Source: Symsagittifera roscoffensis
Taxonomy: Eukaryota; Xenacoelomorpha; Acoela; Convolutidae
Length of the DNA stretch: 64,000 nt
Direction: 5' to 3'
NCBI RefSeq assembly: GCF_963678635.1
Contig: NC_087063.1
Coordinates: forward strand, 10,758,386-10,822,385
Shown: positions 11,500-22,600 of the stretch, in pieces
How the letters are laid out: every line of letters begins with the position of its first letter
How positions within the stretch are numbered: the first letter of the stretch is position 1
Notes under the pieces: generated by a model
The model's input: only the letters and a program-made list of their open reading frames with translations
What the model was told of the DNA's origin: nothing
Databases searched by the model: none
Made by a program: the position numbers and the translations under genes

Positions 11500-11756
11500 C
11501 GGGGCGGATCTAGGATTTTTACGAGAGGGGGAGGGCGGATTTTCAAAAATTCCTTTTTGGAGGCGCGCGCTTCCCCCTAAAAATAAGTAAATAATGACGC
11601 CCAAAGCGCTTGTACAAAAATTTCAGGATCACTTAGCCAAAAATGGATATCTCAAGTTAGTACAAAGGGTGACCCTTTGGGTCGGCAGGGGGTCCAATCC
11701 CTGAAAAGGTAAGCCCCCGCCCACCTCCCCCCTCCCCTCCCTAAATTTGCTGGTGG
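11500..11756 (+). mobile_element. Family C MITE, internally deleted
   Basis: Left end GGGGCGGATCTAGGATTTTT; right half GGTCGGCAGGGGGTCCAATC then a C-rich run and CCCTAAATTTGC. The middle (GGTCGACC to CGCCGC blocks) is missing, giving a ~257-bp copy. Confidence 0.65.
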
Positions 11757-13285
11757 AAAGGTTAGCAGTAATTTTTGATTGACTAAACAAGGATACATTT
11801 TTTGGACCATTTTTTCCAAAACTAATTGCTCCATGATAATTTTGTTTAAATTTTAAGCAAGATTCAAATTTCAAGTTTCAAGTTTCTGTGGGATAGTTTA
11901 AATTAACACTGTACTTTTATGTAGATTTTTTGTCACAATTTTTGTCAGATTTCAAGTCCATTTATGATCATTGATTCTCAAAAACTGAACTAGAAGTTTT
12001 GATGATTGCTCATTGTTTCGGCTCTTAGTTGTTTCTATTTTATGGATTGTAATTACGATATGCTGTGTAATCTGACCTGCACCTAGACGAAAGAGCTTTA
12101 CTTCTCCTTAATTAGTCAAATGCTATCAGAACTGTCATCACTTTTTCCTACAGTTTTCCTTAAACTTTTGAACCAACTTGTATACACACCGTCTTTGCTG
12201 TCTTTTAATTGAAGTTTTCCATCGACTCGTTAACTGTCATCTCAATTTTAGCGTTTAAAGTGTAGATTTTGCCTTAGGTATTACACAGTTTTTTATAGTG
12301 AACATTAGAAGAACCCTTTGTAATTTAGTCATGTAACGTATCTTTTGTATACTATTTTCTCTGAAGTCCATTTCATTATTTTTGTGTAATTTCCTTTTTT
12401 GGAAATTCTTTTCATTTTTTGCTCGCTTCAGAAACAAGTTGAGAAAAAATCCTATCCTGCAATCTCAAACACTTTCTTTATCATCAGCTAAACTAATGAT
12501 CTCTTAAAAACTGCTTTTTAAGAGGTTAGCTGCAAATGCGTTAACTGCTGGATTATGTTTTCAGGTAAGGTTATAAATTCAAACCTTATAAATAATAACT
12601 TACAATTGGACGCCAATGGTTCAGATCGCGAGCTCGTCATTTGGATCTGCGCTGGTGCTAAACTGTGACTTGGAAAACCGTAGGGCCTGTTTTTTTTGCT
12701 AAGCTGTCGTCTGCCTTATTTTCTGCGCTTCTCCACCCTAAATCATCACAATCATTTTTTCAAAAGTTGCATCACCCTCCTGATATTTGGCTGCGAGTTT
12801 ATCGATTAATTTTTACTTTGCGCGAAAAACATCTTGAAATCAGCTTCTTAGAGTTTTCCTTTCATGAGCAATTTCTGACGCACATAAAATTGGCATAGTT
12901 ATGATGATGCTAGGTAAATAGGACGACGGTACATAAGATGACATGACATTAAGGCGACAAATGATTGTCGAAACATTTGAAATGAACTGTTCGAATTAAA
13001 GATGTTCGTTTTTCGTACAAAAGTTATTCGAGAATCGTGTGAAGCGTCGTCTTAAAGACCCATCAAAAGCGGTTGTCGACTTCACAGCTGTCGTCGGTAA
13101 TGCCGGACACCAGTATTGATGTAATGTTACGACAATCGACGACGAGTAGGTAATTTCGAGAAATATTTTTTTAACGAAAAATCAAGCTCTACACAGAAAA
13201 GTTCAAGTCAACAAAAAAACCCAGTGGCCGTGGTGTGTCATTTAAGACCTTAAATTAATTAATAAATAATCATAAGAAAAAACAA
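11757..13285. other. Mostly featureless; small GC-richer island at 12.9-13.15 kb
   Basis: AT-rich, with no gene I can support. The segment 12911-13150 is less AT-rich and full of GACGAC/GTCGTC words on both strands (for example AGGACGACGGTACATAAG at its start and CGACAATCGACGACGAG at its end), so it may be an old palindromic DNA element. The frame at 12665-12898 has no recognisable domain. Confidence 0.4.
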
Positions 13286-13665
13286 GAATAACCGGTTACT
13301 GTGCAAGTAGCACAGAATGTTCCGACCAGTCTTGAAAAATACAACAAAATTATTTTTCCTATTAGTTTTTCAAGGCTTAAATTAACCATAAATAAGCTAA
13401 TGTAAGCGTGCACACTCGCTCGAAATTATGCGAAAAAAAAAACAAAATTTTCAGACCGGTCTTTCTCGTCACCGGGAAACATTTTTGAATTTTTTCATTT
13501 GGTTTGAACCACGACTGAAAGTGCTTTAATATCATATATCACTCAACCCTGTCCAATGATTATTTGTGGTAGCAGATTTTTCGTGGTAAACTAAAAGAAG
13601 AAAAAAAATAAAACCCACCCGAATACTAAGTTATTCCCGTAAATAACTTTATTCTCAGAATGGTT
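13286..13665 (-). repeat. Family B element, 5' end eroded
   Basis: On the plus strand the copy opens with the reversed tail ACCGGTTACTGTGCAAGTAG (hairpin intact) and AATGTTCCGACC. It runs back through ACCCTGTCCAATGATTATTT and CCCACCCGAATACTAAG, which mirror internal and near-5' landmarks of the other B copies. Confidence 0.65.
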
Positions 13666-14039
13666 GAAATTTTTTTCGATTAGAATTTTTTCGCCGAAAT
13701 AATATTGGCTTGCATTTTGTTTGCTCAGTGATCTAATGTTAAGTCGTTTCAAGTGATACAAAGTTTTTATGCTCACCTTCGGAGCGCAAAAATTGCAGAA
13801 ATTTTGATAGAATTTATAGCTCAAGTTTATCATGACAGCAATTTTTTTCGGCTTCTTTTCCTTTTTTCAGCTTGATTGGATTCAGCCTATTTTATATCGG
13901 CTTAGTGGCCCCATATTGCTTCATTTGATGAGCAAATAAAAAGTTTTGTGTTAGTGTCTGTTTCGAGGGCGAAAGGTTTTATAAATTTTTTATAAGCCCT
14001 AAGTCTTGTTGATTTTTTTGATAGGGCTTCTGCTAAGGT

Positions 14040-14411
14040 ATTTTCCGCTTTGTTACCGCTTGACAAAATTTCTTCCGATGCTATCTTCTCATTCATATAT
14101 CTTGGCATGTATCTGTTTCATAACATACCTGATTTTTTTTGATTGCCCTATTTTTATAAAATATTTTCGCATTTTTCGGACAGTTTTTTTTCGAACTTTG
14201 CTGTTTTCTTGTTTTGTATTGCAGGTGGTGCGAAGCACAGCTTCGCCTCTGTTTTTGTATGTTATAAGCTTTTGTCGTGTTTTTCAATAGAGATGTAAAG
14301 AAATATAATTTTTTTCGCAAGCTTTAACTCTAATGTGTCTCATTATTAATGTTGTAAATTACATTACCTGCCCTTCCAACAAAATTAAATTCATTATTAA
14401 ATTCTGGTGAT
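14040..14411 (+). repeat. Left arm of an old duplication, copy 1
   Basis: Matches 15940-16280 in order: TTTGTTACCGCTTGA, CTTCCGATGCTA, then TTTTTCAATAGAGATGTAAA and ACATTACCTGCCCTTCCAAC. It also carries a family E-type tail at 14221-14251 (GGTGCGAAGCACAGCTTCGC). In copy 1 this arm is followed by a family B insertion that is absent from copy 2. Confidence 0.65.
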
Positions 14412-15017
14412 TTTTTTCCGACCATTGAAAACGGAGAGGAGCTTTGTACGTGGGTGTGTTTTAGCTTTTTTTGTTTTCTACGCAAAATTAGGTACCACTA
14501 GTAATCATCAGACAGGGCTGAGTGATATATCGTATAAAAGCCCTTTCAGTCGTTATTCGAACCACATTAAAACATAATAAAACTTCCAAAATTTTTTTAT
14601 AGTGTCGAAAAAAAACTGGTTTGAAATTTCTCATTTTATGTCTAAGTTCGAGCAAATAAAACGAGTGATCAGGCATACAGTGGCCTAATCATTCAATACT
14701 TAAAGCCAGTAAAACTTTTTCAGCTCAGTTTTAAGAACCAAAAGTTTCAAAAAATTGGAAAATTTTCTGCAAAAAAAAATGAAAGAAAAACTTTTTAATA
14801 TTTTCTGTTTTTCTATTCGTTTTTCTAAGAAAATCTTTGCGTCTGCTTAACCTATTTATAGTATGGGTGTCAATTATGCCTAAATTAAATTTTACATCAG
14901 TTTTTTATCACCACCTGCAAAAAAAGTTCACTTATTTGAAAAAAAAACTTTTTCTTGTAGTTTTCTAAAGACTCTTGTCGGAACAATCTGTGATACTTGC
15001 ACAGTAACCAAATATCC
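14412..15017 (+). repeat. Family B element with a paralogous empty site
   Basis: Starts near TTTTCCGACCATTGAAAACG and ends TGTCGGAACAATCTGTG, ATACTTGCACAG, then AATATCC. The flanks (CTGGTGATT on the left, TTGTTGTCATTTTGCACTT on the right) are continuous in the duplicate at 16266-16295 (CTGGTGGTTATTGTGAGTTT), which lacks the element. This places both ends to within a few bases and shows no clear target-site duplication. Confidence 0.7.
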
Positions 15018-15420
15018 TTGTTGTCATTTTGCACTTAATTGGTAAAATTGTTCAAAACTGCTTTTGTTTTTCAGGTCCTGGTTTTGTTTTCATAACCTGG
15101 ATATTTATGAGCGAAGTAAAAATGTCTGATTTTTTTTTTCAATTTGAGAGGGTTCGCAACCTGATAGTTACTTTCACGTGCTTGCGAGCTGTAGTTTGAT
15201 AGCACAAATTTTTTTTCAAACATAACTTGCAACTGAAAGTGTTCAGTTAAAATTGTTCACTTATTTCGCTTATTCACAATATGTGGCATTAGAAATTTCA
15301 TAGCATTGTTCTCTGCTTTCTTTGTGGTTAGTGTTTGTAATTTGTTAAGCGTCCGTGGCTGAGTGGTTATTATGTGAGACTCATTATATCTAGGTCGCAA
15401 CACGGGTCGAGGTGATCACT
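15018..15420 (+). repeat. Right arm of the old duplication, ending in a family E SINE head
   Basis: Matches 16290-16690: TTGTTTTCATAACCTGG, ATTTATGAGCGAAGTAAA, GGTGCTTGCGAGC, TTTCATAGCATTGTTCTCTG. The SINE head at 15346-15420 reads GCGTCCGTGGCTGAGTGG, then GTGAGACTCATTAT (CAT retained), then an altered B box CACGGGTCGAGG. The SINE body does not follow here; the next recognisable body is at 19.9 kb. Confidence 0.6.
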
Positions 15421-15424
15421 TTTT

Positions 15425-15880
15425 AGTTCGCAATTGTGAGTGCTCGACCGAAACACAATACTCGAGAGTCGGAACATACCTCGTGCACGGTCGAAACATA
15501 GTCAGAGCACGGTTGAAACATTCCTGGAGCACGATCAAAACATGTCTCTAGTACGGTCAAAATATATCTCGGGAAAATCGAGCTCGATCGAAACATACCT
15601 CGAGCACGGTCGAATAATCCCGAATATCCCGCGGTAATTCGGATTCGGAAAGAAAATATTCTTTCAAATTTCAAGATAAATTGGTTTTTTTTCTTCAGAA
15701 TTTTGACTCAAAATGCATGGCAGTTTTCCAGAAGATGAAAAAAAGTGCGGTCAAAACATACCTCGAGCACAGTCGAAACATATCCTGAGAACGGTCGAAT
15801 AATACCGATAGTCCCGCGGTAATTCAGAGTCAGAAAGAAAAGTTGCTTTCAAATATCAGGATCATTTTAAACAATTTTGA
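15425..15880 (+). repeat. GAGCACGGTCGAAACATA minisatellite, block 1
   Basis: Irregular head-to-tail units built on CGAGCACGGTCGAAACATAC, spaced about 20-27 bp, in two short arrays (15430-15620 and 15745-15800). Each is followed by the same terminator-like suffix, TCCCGCGGTAATTC plus a GTCAGAAAGAAAA-like word. Frames through it (15440-15637 plus, 15423-15674 minus) are by-products of the repeat. Confidence 0.8.
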
Positions 15881-15939
15881 CTCAAATTGCAAACCAGCTT
15901 TTCAAAAGATGGAAAAAGCCCAAAAATAGTTCAATTCTT

Positions 15940-16410
15940 TGTTACCGCTTGATAAATTTTCTTCCGATGCTAATTCAACTTCTATTGTCTTGGCATAGTT
16001 TTTTTTCATAACTCTCCTGATTCCTTTTGATAGCTATATTTTTAACATTTTCAATTTTTTTTGCTTATTTTCTCCGACTTAGCAATTTTCTTGCTTCGTA
16101 TTGCTTCATCTCTGTATTTATACGTTTATAAGTTTTCGTTATGTTTCTCAATAGAGACATAGTAAAATATAAAAATTTTCCAACAAGCCCTAACTCCATT
16201 GTGTTTATCCGATTATTAAGGTTGTAATTTACATTACCTGCCCTTTTAACAACATTAATTTCAAATCTGGTGGTTATTGTGAGTTTGCACTTCATTGGCT
16301 TTTCAAAACTTTGTTTTTGAGGCCCTGATATTGTTTTCATAACTTTGGGATATTTATGAGCGAAGTAAATAACCCTAGTTTTTTATTCAATATGAGAAGG
16401 TTTACAATCT
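15940..16410 (+). repeat. Old duplication, copy 2 (without family B)
   Basis: Counterpart of 14040-14411 joined directly to the counterpart of 15018-15180, with uninterrupted sequence across the point where copy 1 has family B. The E-type tail is decayed here (TTGCTTCGTATTGCTTCATC). Confidence 0.65.
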
Positions 16411-16689
16411 GATAAGTACTTTCAGGTGCTTGCGAGCGTTAGTTAGTTTTTACGAATCTCCTTTGTTTCTAAAAGAATTTGCAAATAAAGTTGTTCCTTA
16501 AAACGTTCATTGATTTCATTCATGCAATTTCCACGATATGTAGCATTGGAATTTTCATAGCATCTGTTCTCTGTTATGATTGTGGCTCTTGTTTGTGATT
16601 TATTAAGCGCCCCTGGCTGAGTAGTTATTATGTGAAACTCATTCTATTTAGGTCGCAGCACTTTTCGTAGTGCTCACCTTAAGTTTCGA

Positions 16690-16935
16690 TTTTCATAGTC
16701 GAGCACATGTCAGTGCTCGATCGAAGAAAATTGTCGAGACAGGTGTTTGGGTCAAACTCAATTTAAAAAGTAGCCTCGAGCACGGCCGAAACATACTCCG
16801 AGCACAGCCAAAACATGCCTCGAGCACGGTAGAAACATACCTCGAACACAGTCAAAACATATCGCGAGCGCGGTCGAGAATGATCGAAACATACCTCGAA
16901 CACGGTCAAATAATACCAACTGTCCCGCGATAAAT
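16690..16935 (+). repeat. GAGCACGGTCGAAACATA minisatellite, block 2
   Basis: About nine variant units (GAGCACGGCCGAAACATAC, GAGCACAGCCAAAACATG, GAACACAGTCAAAACATA and others) directly after the SINE head. The array ends with AATACCAACTGTCCCGCG. Units differ by several substitutions, so the array is not freshly homogenised. Confidence 0.8.
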
Positions 16936-17384
16936 CGAAGCCAGTGAAGTTTTTTTTTCAAATATCGACATAATTTTTACAGCTATCTACTCAAAATGCA
17001 TACCAATTTTCAAAAAATGAAAATAAAGCTCAAAAATAGTTAAGTATACGAGGTGTTTAAATTGCAAGTAGTTCTAACTATTTTAATCTAATAAAAAAAT
17101 CATCATAAGATGTTAACGAAAAATATTATAAATTATAACGTTTAATTTTGGATAAGTAATGTTGTTTGAAATATTGACATAATTTTAACAGCTATCTACT
17201 CAAAATGCAGACCAATTTTCCAAAAAATGAAAATAAAGCTCAAAAATAGATAAGTATACCAGGTGTTTAAATTGCAAATAGTTCTAACTATTTCACTCTA
17301 ATAAAAAAATTAACATAAGATGTTAACGAAAGCTATCATAAATTATAACGTTTAAATTTGGATAACTAATGTTGTTTCAATGTC

Positions 17385-17650
17385 AAAACATACCCGAATT
17401 TGGCCGAGCACGGTCGAAACAAATCTTGCTTGGGTCGAGCACGGTCGAGCACTTTTTTTTCGGTTGAGCACGGTCGAAGCATAACTCGAGCACGATCGAT
17501 TCATACCTCGAGCAGTGTCGAAACATAACTCGAGCACGGTCGAAACATATCTTGAGCACGGTCGAGCACTAACGAAACATACCTCGGGCAACATCTAGCA
17601 CGATAGAATCATACCTCGAGCACGGCCGATAGTGCCGACTGTCCCGCGGT
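17385..17650 (+). repeat. GAGCACGGTCGAAACATA minisatellite, block 3
   Basis: Units such as TCGAGCACGATCGATTCATA and GCACGGTCGAAACATATC, with lone half-units (GGGTCGAGCACGGTCGAGCAC). It ends with GACTGTCCCGCGGTAGTTC and AGTCAGAAAGAAAA. In the duplicate at 19130-19400 one 10-bp half-unit is missing. Confidence 0.8.
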
Positions 17651-17879
17651 AGTTCGGAGTCAGAAAGAAAAACTTCCTTCGAAGGTTAACATATTTTTTC
17701 AACGTTTTCGACCCAAACTGCATACCAGTTTTCCAAAAACCTGAAAGGTAGTTAATTCTAAGCGACTTTAAAATTTCAAATAATTCTAATCATTTTAATC
17801 TCATAATAAAATCATCATAAATTGCTAACCGAAAAACAAAAATATAGCGTTTAGTTTTGGTTAACTTATGTTGTTTCAA

Positions 17880-18150
17880 AATCAAAACATACCCGAATTC
17901 GGTCGAGCGCGGTCGAAACATATCTTGCTGGGGTTGAGCACGGTCGAGCACAATTTTGTGCGGTCGAGCGCGGTCAAAACATACATCGAGCACAGTCGAA
18001 ACATATCGTGCTTGGGTCAAGCACGGTCGAGCTTATTTGTTTCAGACGAGCACGGTCTAAACCTACCAAATTTCGGTCGAACTAGGTCGAAACATACCAA
18101 ATTTCAGTCGAGACACTCGAAACATACCGATTTCGAGCGTGGTCGAGACA
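17880..18150 (+). repeat. GAGCACGGTCGAAACATA minisatellite, block 4
   Basis: Starts AAACATACCCGAATTCGGTC and mixes full units with shorter TTTCGGTCGAACTAGG types. It has no CCCGCGG suffix here: the array runs straight into the next tandem block at 18157. Confidence 0.75.
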
Positions 18151-18156
18151 ATACTG

Positions 18157-19883
18157 ATAAGTACTTTCAGGTGCTTGCGAGCGTTAGTTAGTTTTTACGA
18201 ATCTCCTTTGTTTCTAAAAGAATTTGCAAATAAAGTTGTTCCTTAAAACGTTCATTGATTTCATTCATGCAATTTCCACGATATGTAGCATTGGAATTTT
18301 CATAGCATCTGTTCTCTGTTATGATTGTGGCTCTTGTTTGTGATTTATTAAGCGCCCCTGGCTGAGTAGTTATTATGTGAAACTCATTCTATTTAGGTCG
18401 CAGCACTTTTCGTAGTGCTCACCTTAAGTTTCGATTTTCATAGTCGAGCACATGTCAGTGCTCGATCGAAGAAAATTGTCGAGACAGGTGTTTGGGTCAA
18501 ACTCAATTTAAAAAGTAGCCTCGAGCACGGCCGAAACATACTCCGAGCACAGCCAAAACATGCCTCGAGCACGGTAGAAACATACCTCGAACACAGTCAA
18601 AACATATCGCGAGCGCGGTCGAGAATGATCGAAACATACCTCGAACACGGTCAAATAATACCAACTGTCCCGCGATAATTCGAAGTCAGTGAAGTTTTTT
18701 TTTCAAATATCGACATAATTTTTACAGCTATCTACTCAAAATGCATACCAATTTTCAAAAAAATGAAAATAAAGCTAAAAAATAGTTAAGTATACGAGGT
18801 GTTTAAATTGCAAGTAGTTCTAACTATTTTAATCTAATAAAAAATCATCATAAGATGTTAACGAAAAATATTATAAATTATAACGTTTAATTTTGGATAA
18901 GTAATGTTGTTTGAAATATTGACATAAGTTTAACAGCTATCTACTCAAAATGCAAACCAATTTTCCAAAAAATGAAAATAAAGCTCAAAAATAGATAAGT
19001 ATACCAGGTGTTTAAATTGCAAATAGCTCTAACTATTTCACTCTAATAAAAAAATTAACATAAGATGTTAACGAAAACTATCATAAATTATAACGTTTAA
19101 ATTTGGATAACTAATGTTGTTTCAATGTCAAAACATACCCGAATTTGGCCGAGCACGGTAGAAACAAATCTTGCTTGGGTCGAGCACTTTTTTTTCGGTT
19201 GAGCACGGTCGAAGCATAACTCGAGCACGATCGATTCATACCTCGAGCAGTGTCGAAACATAACTCGAGCACGGTCGAAACATATCTTGAGCACGGTCGA
19301 GCACTAACAAAACATACCTCGGGCAACATCTAGCACGATAGAATCATATCTCGAGCACAGCCGATAGTGCCGACTGTCCCGCGGTAGTTCGGAGTCAGAA
19401 AGAAAAACTTCCTTCAAAGGTTAACATATTTTTTCAACGTTTTCGACCCAAACTGCATACCAGTTTTCCAAAAACCTGAAAGGTAGTTAATTCTAAGCGA
19501 CTTTTAAATTTCAAATAATTCTAATCATTTTAATCTCATAAAAAAATCATCATAAATTGCTAACCGAAAAACAAAAATATAGCGTTTAGTTTTGGTTAAC
19601 TTATGTTGTTTCAAAATCGAAACATACCCGAATTCGGTCGAGCGCGGTCGAAACATATCTTGCTTGGGTTGATCACGGTCGAGCACAATTTTGTGCGGTC
19701 GAGCGCGGTCAAAACATACATCGAGCACAGTCGAAACATATCGTGCTTGGGTCAAGCACGGTCGAGCTTATTTGTTTCAGACGAGCACGGTCTAAAGCTA
19801 CCAAATTTCGGTCGAACTAGGTCGAAACATACCAAATTTCAGTCGAGACACTCGAAACATACCGATTTCGAGCGTGGTCGAGA
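18157..19883 (+). repeat. 1.73-kb tandem block, copy 2
   Basis: Nearly identical to 16411-18156 in order and content (SINE head 18353-18425; arrays 18430-18675, 19130-19400, 19615-19883). Visible differences include single substitutions and loss of one ACGGTCGAGC half-unit near 19185. The similarity implies a recent unequal exchange or an assembly duplication. Confidence 0.85.
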
Positions 19884-20054
19884 CGCTCGAAACATAAAGT
19901 GAACACCTGACACGGGAGGATCGAATCCGACACGTAGCCGAATTTTTTTTATTTTAAGGCTTATTTCTAGTTTTCGTTTTTGACATTTCGAGAGTTGTTT
20001 TTTATCGTGTTCTCGGTAGCGTTTGCGAAGCGCAGCTTGGCCTCTGTGTTAATA
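19884..20054 (+). repeat. Family E SINE body and tail without its own head
   Basis: After the last minisatellite unit comes a B-box-like GAGGATCGAATCCGACACG, then TTTTAAGGCTTATTTCTAG, TCGTGTTCTCGG and the tail TTTGCGAAGCGCAGCTTGGC. This is the SINE part missing after the head at 15346-15420. Confidence 0.7.
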
Positions 20055-22232
20055 GAAAGTATCATCTCTGGTTTGATTTGTTTTCCTCTTTGTATGTTTA
20101 CTTTCAATTCTACAAATTCTGTTTCCTTTTAAAAGTCTCTAATTTCTTCCTTGCTTAGGCATTTTCAAGTTTTGTATTTTGAATGAAAAGTGATTCTCAT
20201 CGTCAAGCTGGATGACGTGACGAAATACAATCCAGAAATAAAACCTGATAGTAAGCGTAATGAAAAACAATAAGCGTAATGGAAAAAGAACTATCAAATC
20301 GAGAGTCTTTTTTCTCCATATAAAAACCTTTTTAAATGTCCTTTTTAAAAACCTATTTTCGCTTAGTACTTGAAAAAAGCAACTTCACGCCAAGAATAGC
20401 GTTTGTTTTTTTTAAAATATTTTTTCTAGATTGATTTAATTTATTTGTTCCAATCTCGTTCCTGAAACTTGTTTGGACTTTTTTAAATAACTCATATCAC
20501 GGCGGATCGTGATAACTTGGAAGTTTTTTTATTATCCTTTGGAATTGCTTCAGATCAAATCTTAAATTTTAGAAATGTTTGTTCTTACTTCATTTTAATT
20601 TTGCAAAGATGTCAAATTGTGAAAGGAAATTTCACTAAAAATTGCATAACAACCAGATATTTACAGGTGTTTCTGATTTTTTGCACAAGCAGATGAAGCA
20701 TTACAAGCTCATGCTAATTCAATTTTTGAAACAGCAACTCAATTGCAGCATAGAGGCGTTTGGCGAAGTCTTAAACACAAGAAAAAATGTCCGTAAATGC
20801 GTTGTGCGTTCTTAAATAACAAAAAACTACCCTTAAATGTTCCAGGGACGGATTTGAGAGTGGGGGCGGACACAACCCCTAATCAGGTAATCGATCGCCT
20901 GACCACCCAAAAGGTCACCAGCCTTTGGTGCTGTTATTTTTTGTTTTAATTTCTCTAAAGGTATTTGCGCTTTTGGTGAAGGCTTATTCTAAGTTTTAAG
21001 GTGAAAAGCACTAGAAGAAAATCGCTATTTTTTAGTCAAAACTGTTCTGAAATTGCCGCAGAGCGACAATTTTGGCCTATTTTCTATTCAAAAGATTGCC
21101 TGCGGTGAACGTTTTATTGCTTGCGTCAAATATGGGAACTAGAAGTATGAAATAAAATGTTTTTCATGGATCATCCAACTTGGAGCTAGTTATTGAGGCA
21201 AACTACAATACTTCCGGATTTTTAATAAGCAGTGTAAATGTGTGTTATTGTGACTCTTCTCCTTTTATTCTTTCGAAATGTTTAGATTCAATGTTTAATT
21301 AAGGGTAAAAAAGTGGGCAAGCTGCAAGTCAATTTGACCTTTGTTTTCGAATTGAGAGCGGTAGTAATTTGTTTAATATAAATAACTGGTAGTTCTTTGA
21401 TATGAAAAAATTTAACTTTCGGAGAGTTTTCACATTTTTTTTGTTTCTGGCAAATGTTTGGTCGCGTAGTTTTTGTCTTATATTTTTTCTTTGAATAGAC
21501 TAATTTTTTTACTTGTTCTGTCATGCTACACTTTTTTTAAAGTAGATTTTATTATCTAATTCTTACGTCGCCAGATAAAAACGTAATAATGATAATAATC
21601 ATAAATTGTTGCAAATTAGATTCCATTCATTGTAAAAGTTACTACATTTACAACCAAACGAAATCTCATTGCGAGAACTCCTTGGAACTATGCAGCCCGT
21701 TTTCAGGCGCCTCTGATCCAGCAATGGCTTCTGATTTTTTTTGATATCGATAGTTTTTTTGATATCAAACCTTTTTTTATTGTTAATCAAGAAATCAATA
21801 AAAAAGGTTTGAAGATTTAATGAGAAAAAAAGAAATTTTGAAGCAAAAAAGGAGAACATTTCAGCAGTATACCTACCCTTGACAGCAAATCCTTTTCTAA
21901 AAATTATTTCTGCTCAAAAATGAGTTCAACCAGTTGATAATTTCCTAGAATAGAATTGTCCAAAAACTCATGGTTGAAGATATGTAATTGATATTCTGTG
22001 CAGCTCTGAAGCCGACCCATTTTTTGCGGAATTTAAACAGTGATTTTCTGCATGAGAAAAACTTTAGCTCTTTTCCGCTTATGTAAGTCAAGTCTTACCT
22101 GTTTGTAGAACTGCGCAATATATTTTCCCCAAAAATGTTAGTCTGCATGATAATGACAAGTTATTTATAGTAAAAGAATTATTTCCACCTCTCGGAGCAT
22201 TTAATTGTTTTCCAAAGAGCTAAAAGATGTAT
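20055..22232. other. No recognisable gene
   Basis: AT-rich. The only repeat hint is at 20846-20935 (GACGGATTTGAGAGTGGGG, then CTGACCACCCAAAAGGTC), a degraded family C-like end. The minus frame at 21599-21859 lies over low-complexity sequence and has no domain I recognise. Confidence 0.45.
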
Positions 22233-22400
22233 TTATTCCGACTTTCGAAACGAAAATAACGGAATATTTGTGCTCGGGGTGGGTTTTTTTTTTCTTCAGA
22301 CAAATTTCAACTTTTTTACTAGCCATTTTTGACGGAATTTTTTTAATATCATTCGAAAGCTATTGTTGTCCTGAGCTCAAATTTGAAAAAATATTTCACC
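22233..22400 (+). repeat. Family A element cut by the assembly gap
   Basis: Begins ATTCCGACTTTCGAAACG, then GGAATATTTGTGCTCGGGG and further A landmarks up to TTGAAAAAATATTTCACC, where the N run starts. The remaining two thirds of the element are not seen after the gap. Confidence 0.75.
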
Positions 22401-22600
22401 NNNNNNNNNNNNNNNNNNNNNNNNNNNNNNNNNNNNNNNNNNNNNNNNNNNNNNNNNNNNNNNNNNNNNNNNNNNNNNNNNNNNNNNNNNNNNNNNNNNN
22501 NNNNNNNNNNNNNNNNNNNNNNNNNNNNNNNNNNNNNNNNNNNNNNNNNNNNNNNNNNNNNNNNNNNNNNNNNNNNNNNNNNNNNNNNNNNNNNNNNNNN
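22401..22600. other. Assembly gap, 200 N
   Basis: Exactly 200 unknown bases, a round number typical of a scaffold gap of unknown size. Frames drawn across it are meaningless. Confidence 0.98.

Larger units (their letters stand above)
16411..18156 (+). repeat. 1.75-kb tandem block, copy 1
   Basis: Begins GATAAGTACTTTCAGGTGCT, the same words as at 18157, giving a period of 1746 bp. It contains a SINE head (16609-16680), a minisatellite array (16690-16935) with the CCCGCGATAA suffix, two related AT-rich ~180-bp segments at 16960-17370 (each with CAGCTATCTACTCAAAATGC), and two further arrays (17385-17650, 17880-18150). Confidence 0.85.

Noticed and set aside
15423-19902. Many frames of 65-107 codons on both strands in the 15.4-19.9 kb arrays
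   Set aside because: Produced by the repeat unit, whose low stop content in several frames gives recurring peptide-like patterns; no domain or start context.
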